Below, one piece after another: positions 7,372-15,709 of a stretch of DNA of 64,000 nucleotides. The stretch is from Mycobacterium sp. GA-1841. Its GTDB lineage: Bacteria; Actinomycetota; Actinomycetes; Mycobacteriales; Mycobacteriaceae. The notes beneath the pieces are model-generated. The model ran no database searches. It saw only the letters and a list, made by a program, of their open reading frames with translations, and was not told where the DNA came from. The stretch is taken from NCBI RefSeq assembly GCF_001954135.1, contig NZ_MBEQ01000004.1:1-64000 (forward strand), in the 5' to 3' direction. Every line of letters starts with the position of its first letter. Within the stretch, counting starts at the first letter, position 1. The position numbers were made by a program, and so were the translations under genes.

Positions 7372-10300
7372 TCACGGCCCGATGCGAATCGGGCCGGGGC
7401 TCCAGAGTCCAGAGCGGACGGCGGTTCCAAGCTGCAGGTCGGCTTCGGGGGCGTCGACGACGGGCGTGAACTGGCGCAATGAGCCCCAATCACGGCCCCA
7501 GTCGCGGGACAGGTACGTGGGCATGACGTGAGCCCGCAACAGTAGGTCGCTGATGCCCAACGGGCCGCCGTTGTCGCCGGACTGCCAGGTGTCCGGCATT
7601 TCGATCTTGGCCGGGTAGTCCGGCGAGATTCGATAGTTCGGAATCTGGGCGACGCCGTTGGCGTGCAACATGGGCTGCTGGCACGGAAACACCAGTCCCA
7701 CAGCCCAATCCATCAGCACTGGCTGTGTGGAGCCGAGGTATTCCTGCACCGATCGGAGTTCGGGTACGCGTGGCGGGCTGACGGCGATCCAATCGCCGGG
7801 GTTCAGTGAGCGGTCGTCGGCGACAACCCTGACGTAGGAGGCGTCGGCGGGAATGGCCGTGCGCGGGAAGCGCAGGTTGCGCCAGGCTGGCTGTGGTCCG
7901 ATGTCGTAGGGGACGAGTTGCCCGCCGGGTACGGGCGCGCCGTCGAGGCCCGGTGTGCCGTATTCCAAGGTGACGGTTTGGGCTGCGGTATGCCCGGAGA
8001 GGACGCTGTTGCCGGTGATGGTGCCGGCGGCGGTGATCACCACGAGGGGATGGGCGGCGTCGGCGGGCGGAAGGCGATACCACGCGGACGTGAGAGTGCT
8101 GACCTGTTGCGGGCCGGCGGTGAAGCTGCCGGCCACCGGAACGCGGGTAGGGTCGAGATCGTAGGGCAGCACGATGCTGGAGCCGTTGACCCCGGGCTGA
8201 TCCAGAGCGGTCGGTGCATCCCAGTCATAGTCGGTCCCGGATTTTGCCTGGCTCTGCCAAATGGACTCTGCCAGAGTGTGGTCGGGCGCGCCGTTCGGGT
8301 CGAAGCCGATCGGCTGGGTACCGCCCAGTGGTCCCAAGGAGCCGTAGTCGCCGGGCAGTGGCGCGAGGAATCCGGCGTTGGCGTCGGGTTCGACAAGAAC
8401 ATCGTCGGCCAGCCCGCATCCGCCGGCCAACTCGCGCAGGTTGGCCCAGCCGTTGGAATAGCTGGGGTACTGCTTGATTGCTCCGGTCAGCATCGATCCG
8501 GTACACACCAGCACCATCAGTCCCGCTGCCGCGGGCACCGGTGCTGCGGTCAGCATGCGAGTCAAAGGCGCGGGAGGTCGTTTCGGCGGGACCAGGTGCA
8601 GCCAGGCGGCATAACCGGCGGCTGCGAGAGCCAGCCAGAGGAACACGGCGCTCACGGTGACCGGACCCCAGTGTGGGCTGCTGTCGTTGAACGGCACCCC
8701 GTAGCTGGAGACGTACCAAAACCCGTTGGTGGAGGCGAAGCACAACGCGAGAATCAGTAGCACGATGGACAGAAACGCCGCCTGGTTGCGTCGCGCGCGC
8801 AGCACTGTCGGACCGAAGAGCACGGTGGCCACTGCCGCCATCGCCGCGCCGACGGCGGAGAACAGCCCGAAATGGTGGATCCACTTGGTCGGGGCGAATG
8901 TCAGCAGGAAGATGGTGGCGAAAATTACCCCCATCAGTCGCCACACTGGCCCTACTGCGATCCCAGGTATTCGCTTGCGGTGCAACAAGAGAAGCATCGA
9001 AGCGAACAGGCATGCCATCGTAATCAAGATCCCGAAGCGACGCGACAAGGCGGCGTCGGTGGTCGGCAAGAACAGGTAGAAATAGCGCAGGTTCTCGGTG
9101 TACCAAGGCTGAGCGGGCCCGATCGCGGTGCGTACCGTCGTGGCTTCGTGGACCGCTGCCAAGGTTTGGTCGGCGAAGATCACCGTGAGCACCACGAACC
9201 CGGCCGCGGCCAGGGGCAGCAATACGGGCCAGATGCCTACCGATTTCGCGCGAGTGACGATGATCCGCACAATCGGTCGCCCACCGGCCAGTAGCACGGC
9301 CACGGCGATGATCCCGGTGGGCTGGATGCCGAGAGTGAACGCGGCGACCACGATCGCCAGCCCGACGGGTGTCACCCGCCGTGTCGTTATGGCGCGCTCC
9401 ACGAGAACGTAGGTGATGAGGGCACCGGTGGCGATCTGTCCTTCGGGCCGCAACCCGTTGTTGAACGGCATCCACGCGGCGATGAAGACCAGTGCCGCTG
9501 CCCATACCGCGGCGCGGTTTCCCACCACCGCTCGCCCGAGCCGGGGCAGGACTTCCCGGGAGAGCAAGAGCCAACACACCAGCGCACATACCAGGTCCGG
9601 CAGGCGCAACCACAGGCTGGCATGGCTGACGTGGGTCATCGCCGCGATCAGCTCGTAGTACCAGCCGAAGGGATCTTCGGGGCTGCCGTACCAACGGAAG
9701 TAGTTGGCCATGTAACCGGCGTGGCTGGACGTGTTGGCCATCCCGAATTGATAACCGTCGTCGGAGGATCCAGCGCCGGCGACAAACCAGACCGTCGACA
9801 ACACGATGACGGTGGCGTCCACGGCGGTGAACGTGCGCCAGCGGGTCGGAACGAGGCGGCGCGCGCGCCGTCCGTCGAGGCGGTCAAGTCGCCACAACGC
9901 CAACAGCGCGACAACTGTGCCCAGGACGCCGGCGACCATCGCGGCGGATTTCAACGACGACGGAGAGCTGGTGTACCGGGTGTCGATGTCCGCGGAGAAT
10001 GACAGTCCGGCCGGTGCGGGACCGCTTAGGTCGGTGAACACCCCGACGATCTGGGGTCGCAAGTTCGCATCGGCAAAGCCGCCGCGCAACGGCCCGCCGG
10101 TGTCCGGATCGTTCAGTCCTTCGATTGCGGCGAATGTGCCCGCTGTCGAGGAGGACAGCTGCAGCCGCTGACACTGCCGGTCGCTCATTCGGCTGCGCGG
10201 CACGCTGAGGACCACCACGTTGCGGGCGATCACGTCGACCCGTTGCGCGGTGGCCGTGACGAACAGCCCGTTGAGCATTGCCTGCTTGCCGGCTGTCGGC

Positions 10301-10617
10301 GCAGTACTCAGCACCACGCCGCCAGAGATGGGCATTTCGCGAAACACGTTGCACGGCACCGACGCTTCCAGCGACACCGGGGTCAGTGCGACCAGCGGCG
10401 CGGTGACGCTGCCCAGCTGTCCGGCCTGCGGCCATTGCAGCGACGCGGTGGTCTGCACCACCGGCAATACGGGGATCAGCGCACTGGCCACGAATCCCAC
10501 CAGCCCGGCAATCATTGCGACCCATCGGGTTACTAGTAACGGCCGGTGGTTTCGTGATGCCGGCACGTCGGATGGTTCGCTACCGGTCGCATGGGGAATG
10601 TCCTCGACGAGGCTCAT
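7372..10617 (-). CDS. Arabinosyltransferase, EmbB-like paralogue
   Basis: A 1081-residue multi-spanning GT-C protein. The catalytic region SSDDGYQFGMANTSS-HAGY lies at residues 284-301, with Asp286/Asp287. The C-terminal carbohydrate-binding part holds NAGFLAPLPGDYG and LLLRAHVMPTYLSRDWGRDWGSLRQF. The family polymerises arabinan of arabinogalactan or lipoarabinomannan from decaprenyl-phosphoryl-arabinose outside the membrane, and is the ethambutol target. It matches EmbB most closely, but no embC or embA neighbours it, so it is an orphan copy. Relative to the common EmbB motif DDGYILGM it has Gln290 and Phe291 (CAA and TTC at 9745-9750), the positions numbered 303 and 304 in M. tuberculosis EmbB. 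Confidence 0.93.
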   Translation of the reverse strand: MSLVEDIPHATGSEPSDVPASRNHRPLLVTRWVAMIAGLVGFVASALIPVLPVVQTTASLQWPQAGQLGSVTAPLVALTPVSLEASVPCNVFREMPISGGVVLSTAPTAGKQAMLNGLFVTATAQRVDVIARNVVVLSVPRSRMSDRQCQRLQLSSSTAGTFAAIEGLNDPDTGGPLRGGFADANLRPQIVGVFTDLSGPAPAGLSFSADIDTRYTSSPSSLKSAAMVAGVLGTVVALLALWRLDRLDGRRARRLVPTRWRTFTAVDATVIVLSTVWFVAGAGSSDDGYQFGMANTSSHAGYMANYFRWYGSPEDPFGWYYELIAAMTHVSHASLWLRLPDLVCALVCWLLLSREVLPRLGRAVVGNRAAVWAAALVFIAAWMPFNNGLRPEGQIATGALITYVLVERAITTRRVTPVGLAIVVAAFTLGIQPTGIIAVAVLLAGGRPIVRIIVTRAKSVGIWPVLLPLAAAGFVVLTVIFADQTLAAVHEATTVRTAIGPAQPWYTENLRYFYLFLPTTDAALSRRFGILITMACLFASMLLLLHRKRIPGIAVGPVWRLMGVIFATIFLLTFAPTKWIHHFGLFSAVGAAMAAVATVLFGPTVLRARRNQAAFLSIVLLILALCFASTNGFWYVSSYGVPFNDSSPHWGPVTVSAVFLWLALAAAGYAAWLHLVPPKRPPAPLTRMLTAAPVPAAAGLMVLVCTGSMLTGAIKQYPSYSNGWANLRELAGGCGLADDVLVEPDANAGFLAPLPGDYGSLGPLGGTQPIGFDPNGAPDHTLAESIWQSQAKSGTDYDWDAPTALDQPGVNGSSIVLPYDLDPTRVPVAGSFTAGPQQVSTLTSAWYRLPPADAAHPLVVITAAGTITGNSVLSGHTAAQTVTLEYGTPGLDGAPVPGGQLVPYDIGPQPAWRNLRFPRTAIPADASYVRVVADDRSLNPGDWIAVSPPRVPELRSVQEYLGSTQPVLMDWAVGLVFPCQQPMLHANGVAQIPNYRISPDYPAKIEMPDTWQSGDNGGPLGISDLLLRAHVMPTYLSRDWGRDWGSLRQFTPVVDAPEADLQLGTAVRSGLWSPGPIRIGP

Positions 10618-10664
10618 CGAGCGCCCCTCGCCCTCGTGTTCGCGCGCACCGCATCATCAGTATC

Positions 10665-10680
10665 TGAAACAAGTGTTACA
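10665..10680. promoter_or_regulatory. TetR-type operator between emb paralogue and tetR
   Basis: TGAAACA-AG-TGTTACA is an inverted repeat with one mismatch per seven-base arm. It lies 48 bases upstream of the emb paralogue start and 8 bases upstream of the tetR GTG, so one bound repressor could control both divergent units. Confidence 0.55.
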
Positions 10681-10687
10681 GTCAAGT

Positions 10688-11302
10688 GTGCCGCGACCGT
10701 TCGATCACAACAAGCGCGAAGAGTTATTGGCCACCGCAGGTGCGATTTTGGCGCGCACCGGGGTCGTTGATACCTCGTTGCGTGAGCTCGCATCCCAGAT
10801 GGGGACCAGCGCCCGGATGCTGGTGTACTACTTCGGCACCAAAGAGCAACTAATGCTCGAAGTGCTGAACCGCCAACAGCGCGCCGCGATTCCGGAGACA
10901 GAGGATCTGGACCTGCCGGAGTCTCTTGCCGCACATCGCGAATGGTGTTTCGAAGACTGGTACGAATGCACACGCGGTGAGCGTCGTGACAGCCTGCGCG
11001 TCGTGCTGCAGATCTTCGGTGCCGCGTGTGGCGTCGACAGCCCGTACCGCGAATACACCTGGGACACCCTGTCGCTGTTGACGCGTAACTCCAAGGCTCG
11101 TCTTCTCGCGCTGGGGATGCCCGCCCACGTAGCCGAGACCCGCTCGCGTATCGCGCTGGCCGCGTTCCAGGGTTTCATCATCGAGTTTTTCACCGCACCC
11201 GATCCAGCCGTCGTCGATGAGACGTTCGCCCGGTTCGTCGACGAATTTCTGCTCGCCCCTTTCGGCACGGCCGACACATCGGACGTCGGAGATCCACGTT
11301 GA
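10688..11302 (+). CDS. TetR family regulator
   Basis: A 204-residue protein from the GTG at 10688. The N-terminal helix-turn-helix is typical (REELLATAGAILARTGV..SLRELASQMGTSARMLVYYFGTKEQL). The ligand-binding domain is generic. An upstream-extended frame is an artefact, as it crosses the divergent emb gene. It overlaps the following membrane-protein gene by four bases and is divergent from the Emb paralogue with a palindrome in between. It most likely represses itself and that gene. Confidence 0.88.
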   Translation: MPRPFDHNKREELLATAGAILARTGVVDTSLRELASQMGTSARMLVYYFGTKEQLMLEVLNRQQRAAIPETEDLDLPESLAAHREWCFEDWYECTRGERRDSLRVVLQIFGAACGVDSPYREYTWDTLSLLTRNSKARLLALGMPAHVAETRSRIALAAFQGFIIEFFTAPDPAVVDETFARFVDEFLLAPFGTADTSDVGDPR

Positions 11303-12021
11303 GTGCCCGCAGCAACGTCGGCCTGTCGAGACGGGCCGGTTTCGCCGACCTGCGCCGAGGACTTGTCAGCTTGGTGATCGGCTTCGCCGCGTACTACGGG
11401 GCCCGATATTGCGGACAAAATCCGTTGGAAGCGCTGCTGATCAGCACGGTCGCCTCGACGCTGCGGGTCGGCTACTCAGCCTGGCGGACGCGTGCCTTCG
11501 ACCCCATCGCGGGATTCCTGATGGCCGCCAACGGGATCACGCTCATCGTTGGACTGCTGTCCCAATCCCCGGTGATCACCATGCTCGGGCAGCACATTCC
11601 CGGTGTCGTCTTTCAAGTCTTCCTGATGGTGGGACTGGCCCGCAATCGGCCTGTCACCGAAGCACTGCTTGCCTGGCTACGGCCGGACTGGGTCGAGCAG
11701 CAGATCGCCAAACACCGTTGGACTGCCGCAGAGATCGAGGGCTACCACCGCAAGCAGATGCGCCTTACCCTCGTTGTCGCCGCCGCCGGACTCATCCACC
11801 TCATCGCCGCGGCTGCTGTCATTTTCACGCTGCCCGTCGACGTCGCCGCAGGAATGCTCGGCGTGCTCGCGCTCACCACAGACGCCATCATCCTGACGGT
11901 CGTCATCGCGGGTGTAGGTCGATTACTGGGTAAGCACCGGATAGGCGACTTCAACCTTCGGCGGCCGGCGCCACTGAGGCCCAGGCGCTGGACCAGATCG
12001 TCGAGGAAGGGTGCGGGATAG
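11299..12021 (+). CDS. VC0807-like integral membrane protein
   Basis: A 240-residue protein beginning at a TTG that overlaps the tetR stop (TTGA). Five to six hydrophobic segments; the arrangement AAYYGARYCGQNPLEALLISTVAS followed by R-x-x-FDPIAGFLMAANG resembles the VC0807 / septation-A-like family, whose function is unknown. The C-terminus is Arg/Pro-rich and cytoplasmic. Co-transcription with the TetR suggests it belongs to the same response, possibly efflux or envelope maintenance. That role is inference. Confidence 0.75.
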   Translation: MSARSNVGLSRRAGFADLRRGLVSLVIGFAAYYGARYCGQNPLEALLISTVASTLRVGYSAWRTRAFDPIAGFLMAANGITLIVGLLSQSPVITMLGQHIPGVVFQVFLMVGLARNRPVTEALLAWLRPDWVEQQIAKHRWTAAEIEGYHRKQMRLTLVVAAAGLIHLIAAAAVIFTLPVDVAAGMLGVLALTTDAIILTVVIAGVGRLLGKHRIGDFNLRRPAPLRPRRWTRSSRKGAG

Positions 12022-12125
12022 CCCGCTGTCGGACGTATTGGTCGCGTTCATGCTCTCCCCATCCTGGACCACGCCGTCCGTAGCGTTCGGCGACAGCCTG
12101 ATGCGCGCCTGGCAGCAGCCTGCCA

Positions 12126-12722
12126 TCAGTCGAGCGATTGGACGCGTGCGGCGAGGGTGGCCGTCCATTCGGTCAGGTACTCGTCGTCTGATGACGGTGC
12201 TGTTGAACGCCGAAAGAGGTTGGTGGCGAAGCGTTCTCCAAGGAGGCTGTTGATTCCAAGGGAGGCTAGAACCCTCGTCTGTCCAGGTGTCGTGTCCGGT
12301 GCCCAAGCGTTGATCCATCCGTTTAGTTCGTCGGAGAGCCCGTCGACGAGCGCGGCGTATGCGGTGTCGAGGCGATCCGACAGTCCTGCAGGGGTACGGG
12401 CAGCGATCCGGAGTAGTTCGCTTTCCTGGTCGATCACCGTGAGCAGGTAGCGACCGAGCACGGTCAGTTCACTGTGCAAGTCCCCGAGCCCGGCGAACAG
12501 CGCACGGATGTCCTGCATGGCTGAGCGGCGGTCCAGTTGACGGTCGATACCGGCTGACAGGAGGGCGTCTTTGGATTTGAAGTGGCGGTAGAGCGCACCG
12601 GATCCGGCGGACAGGCCTGCTGCGGCTTCGATCTGAGACACGCTGGTGGCCTCAAAGCCCTTGTCGCTGAACAGTCTCATCGCCTCGGTGACCAGCCGTT
12701 CCCGGGTTGACGGGGCTGTCAT
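12126..12722 (-). CDS. TetR family regulator of the ABC1-P450 operon
   Basis: A 198-residue protein from the ATG at 12722, with GCAGGAGGTC directly upstream; the frame open to 12746 is an extension. The HTH is TRERLVTEAMRLFSDKGFEATSVSQIEAAAGLSAGSGALYRHFKSKDALL. It is divergent from two ABC1-kinase genes and a P450. The promoter region holds a perfect 12-base palindrome, so repression of that operon is the simplest reading. Confidence 0.87.
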   Translation of the reverse strand: MTAPSTRERLVTEAMRLFSDKGFEATSVSQIEAAAGLSAGSGALYRHFKSKDALLSAGIDRQLDRRSAMQDIRALFAGLGDLHSELTVLGRYLLTVIDQESELLRIAARTPAGLSDRLDTAYAALVDGLSDELNGWINAWAPDTTPGQTRVLASLGINSLLGERFATNLFRRSTAPSSDDEYLTEWTATLAARVQSLD

Positions 12723-12736
12723 CGTTGACCTCCTGC

Positions 12737-12748
12737 AAGTGATCACTT
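12737..12748. promoter_or_regulatory. TetR operator candidate, divergent tetR/ABC1 promoter
   Basis: AAGTGATCACTT is a perfect 12-base palindrome, 15 bases from the tetR ATG and 54 bases from the ABC1 start. It is the best operator candidate for the adjacent TetR. Confidence 0.6.
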
Positions 12749-12801
12749 ACTGTACGTATGAATACACTTTACAACGGGCTCAACCCGATGGGAGCGATTC
12801 G

Positions 12802-14235
12802 ATGCCAGAACGCGACAGGACAGTGCCGCAAGGTCGATTACGCCGCACCATGCCCCTGGCCGGGTTCACCGCGCGCGCGGCCGGTGGGCGCCTGGTCGCC
12901 GGACTGCGGGAACGCGTTGGTGACGATGGTGCCGTTGAGCGGTTCCACGAACGCGCCGCCGACCGTTATGTCGAGCTGCTGGGCCATTCCAAGGGTGCGC
13001 TGATGAAGATCGGACAGCTGTTGTCGATGGTTGACACCGGTGGTCTGGGCACCGGCGGCTTCGCGCCGTATCAGCAGGCTCTCATCCGCCTGCAGGCCTC
13101 TGCCCCGCCGATGGCGCCCGAATTGGTACGCGAAATTCTCGAGGCCGAACTTGGTACTGCCGTGGTGCGCTTTACCGAGTTCGATGACAAACCGGTTGCC
13201 GCGGCTTCGATCGGCCAGGTGCACCGTGCGACCTTGTGTGACGGCCGCCGGGTTGCGGTGAAAATTCAGTATCCAGGTGTGGCAGAGGCGATCCGCGCAG
13301 ACCTGGCCAACACGGAGCTGGTGGCCACATTCCTGCGGTTTGTGACCTCGGCATCGGGCATGGTGCTCGATCCCCGGCCGCTAGCGCAGGAGATGACGGA
13401 GCGGATCACAGAAGAGGTCGATTATCGGCGCGAAGCGGCGATGATCACCCGGTTCAGTGAGCTGTATCGCGGCCACCCGTTCATCCGCATCCCCGACGTC
13501 GTGCCGGAGGTATCGAGTGACCGAGTGTTGACAATGACTTATTTGGACGGGATGGACTGGGCCGCAGCGCAACAGGCCGACCAAAGCCTGAAGAACACCT
13601 GGGCCGAAGTGATCACCCGATTCACCGACGGGAACTACCGGCATGCCAATTTGATGCACAACGACCCGCACCCCGGAAACTACCGATTTCACCCCGACGG
13701 GACGGTGGGCATCGTCGACTTCGGATGCGTCAAGGTCCTTCCCGAGCTGATGCGCCGGGCGTCTCTTGGGGTCATGCGCGCGGCGATCGACGGCCGCGCC
13801 GAGGATCTGCGGGACTGCATGGTGCAGGCCGGGTTCATCACCGAAGGCTCTGCACTGACGGCCACGGAAGCACTCTGGTACTGGTCGCAGGTGTTTTACG
13901 AGATGGCCGTCGCGCCGCAGCCCGTGACGTATGCCGCCGACAGTTCAGCGCGCACTGCCCACTGGGTTTTCGGGCTGCACGACTCGTCGAACCCGCTGAC
14001 CCGTATGAACGCTCCCGGCGACCTCGTGTTCGCGCCCCGCATCCACACCGCCCTGAGCAATGTGTGCAGCGGCCTGACGGCCACTTTGCCTGCGCGTGCC
14101 ATCACCGACGATATGGACGGAATCGCAGAACCCACAACCGAGCTGGGCAAGCGGCATCACGTTTGGGTGCGTGAACGTGGCCTACCTGGCGCATTTGACG
14201 ACCACACCCTAGCCCGGGGCTCGGCCCGATGCTGA
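12802..14235 (+). CDS. ABC1/UbiB-type atypical kinase, copy 1
   Basis: A 477-residue protein from the ATG at 12802, with GGAGCGA upstream. Family landmarks are in order: ALMKIGQLLSM (KxGQ), AAASIGQVH (Ala-rich nucleotide loop), VAVKIQYPG, HNDPHPGNYRF and VDFG. ABC1/UbiB/Coq8 proteins are unusual protein-kinase-like ATPases linked to isoprenoid-quinone or lipid handling; the substrate here is unknown. It is the first of a tandem pair followed by a P450. Its bases 12844-12980 are almost identical to copy 2, whereas the rest is much more diverged. Confidence 0.9.
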   Translation: MPERDRTVPQGRLRRTMPLAGFTARAAGGRLVAGLRERVGDDGAVERFHERAADRYVELLGHSKGALMKIGQLLSMVDTGGLGTGGFAPYQQALIRLQASAPPMAPELVREILEAELGTAVVRFTEFDDKPVAAASIGQVHRATLCDGRRVAVKIQYPGVAEAIRADLANTELVATFLRFVTSASGMVLDPRPLAQEMTERITEEVDYRREAAMITRFSELYRGHPFIRIPDVVPEVSSDRVLTMTYLDGMDWAAAQQADQSLKNTWAEVITRFTDGNYRHANLMHNDPHPGNYRFHPDGTVGIVDFGCVKVLPELMRRASLGVMRAAIDGRAEDLRDCMVQAGFITEGSALTATEALWYWSQVFYEMAVAPQPVTYAADSSARTAHWVFGLHDSSNPLTRMNAPGDLVFAPRIHTALSNVCSGLTATLPARAITDDMDGIAEPTTELGKRHHVWVRERGLPGAFDDHTLARGSARC

Positions 14236-14296
14236 CCCCGCGTTCGCACTGCCCGCTGCAAGGAAAACTCGCGATGTCGCTACGGATGGAGATCGG

Positions 14297-15709
14297 ATGA
14301 GTCCGTCAGACAACGTGGTGCCCCGTGGCCGGGTTCGGCGCACCATGCCGCTGGCCGGGTTCACCGCGCGCGCTGCCGGTGGGCGCCTGGTCGCCGGACT
14401 GCGGGAACGCGTTGGTGACGACGGTGCCGTTGAGCGGTTCCACGAACGCACCGCCGACCGTTATGTCGAGCTGCTCGGCGCCTCTAAAGGCGCCTTGATG
14501 AAGGCCGGCCAGATTCTGTCGATGATCGATGCCGACGCGCTCGGGAACGACCAATTCGCCCCCTATCAGAAGGCGTTGTCTCGGCTGCGGACCGCCGCAC
14601 CGCCGATGCCCGCCCACCTCGTACACGCGGCGCTCGACGACGAGCTTGGTTCAGGTATCGAGCGTTTCGCTGAATTCGATGATCAGCCGATCGCGGCGGC
14701 ATCGATAGGACAGGTGCACCGGGCGGTGTTGCGCGACGGACGAGCGGTGGCGGTCAAGGTCCAGTACCCCGGTGTGGCGCAGGCAATCCGAGATGACCTG
14801 GCCAACACCGAGTTATTGCTCACGTTCATGCGGCTGGGGGCCGCCGCGACTGGCATGACCATCGACATCCGGGCCATGGCCGCCGAGATCACCGCGAGGA
14901 TCACCGAGGAAGTTGACTACCGGCACGAGGCCGCGATGATCACCGCATTCGCCGATCTCCACCGCGGCCATCCCTTCATACGCATCCCCGAAGTGATTCC
15001 AGAGGCATCCGGTGACCGGGTACTGACCATGACCTATCTCGACGGGATGGATTGGGCCGCAGCTCAACACGTTGACCAAGACTTGCGGAACACCTGGGCC
15101 GAGGTGATCTTCCGGTTCATCAACAGTGGTTCCCGTCACGGCAACCTCGTCCAGGTAGACCCACACCCCGGCAACTTCCGCTTCAACCCCGACGGAACTG
15201 TCGGCTGCCTTGACTTCGGCTGTGTCCAGCTGTTCCCTGAGAGACCGCGTTGGCTGTTCCTGGCGTTGATGCACGCCGGGATGGAGGGCCGCTATGACGA
15301 TTGCCGCGACTTCATGCTCCAGATGGGACTGATATCTGACAAAACATCGCTCAGCCCTGAAGAACTGCGACGCATTGTCTCGGAGGTGGCCTATGCGACC
15401 AACCTGCCTCAGCCAGTGACCTATACGCCAGAAATTGCAAGGCGGACCTTGCAGGCGATGTTCGGTGGTGATCAGAATTTTCGGCCGACCGGCGACATGG
15501 CAGTGACCCGTGAATTCGTGTTCCTGCCCCGACTCCAGATCGCCTTCGATCACATCGCGGCCGGATTGCGGGCGACTGTCCCCGTGCGGTCCATCCTGGA
15601 AGATCTTTCCGGCGTCGCTGAGCCCACCACCGAACTCGGCAAACTGCACCATGCTTGGGTACGCGAACGAGGACTGCCCTGCGGATTGGATCACCATGAC
15701 CATCCCTGA
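14297..15709 (+). CDS. ABC1/UbiB-type atypical kinase, copy 2
   Basis: A 470-residue paralogue of the preceding gene with the same landmarks: ALMKAGQILSM, AAASIGQVH, VAVKVQYPG, VDPHPGNFRF and LDFG. Start at the ATG at 14297, with GGAGATC upstream. The divergence pattern suggests an old duplication with later local gene conversion at the 5' end. Its last 14 bases overlap the P450 start, so the two are translationally coupled. The two kinases may act on one hydrophobic substrate or form a heteromer. This is inference. Confidence 0.9.
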   Translation: MSPSDNVVPRGRVRRTMPLAGFTARAAGGRLVAGLRERVGDDGAVERFHERTADRYVELLGASKGALMKAGQILSMIDADALGNDQFAPYQKALSRLRTAAPPMPAHLVHAALDDELGSGIERFAEFDDQPIAAASIGQVHRAVLRDGRAVAVKVQYPGVAQAIRDDLANTELLLTFMRLGAAATGMTIDIRAMAAEITARITEEVDYRHEAAMITAFADLHRGHPFIRIPEVIPEASGDRVLTMTYLDGMDWAAAQHVDQDLRNTWAEVIFRFINSGSRHGNLVQVDPHPGNFRFNPDGTVGCLDFGCVQLFPERPRWLFLALMHAGMEGRYDDCRDFMLQMGLISDKTSLSPEELRRIVSEVAYATNLPQPVTYTPEIARRTLQAMFGGDQNFRPTGDMAVTREFVFLPRLQIAFDHIAAGLRATVPVRSILEDLSGVAEPTTELGKLHHAWVRERGLPCGLDHHDHP

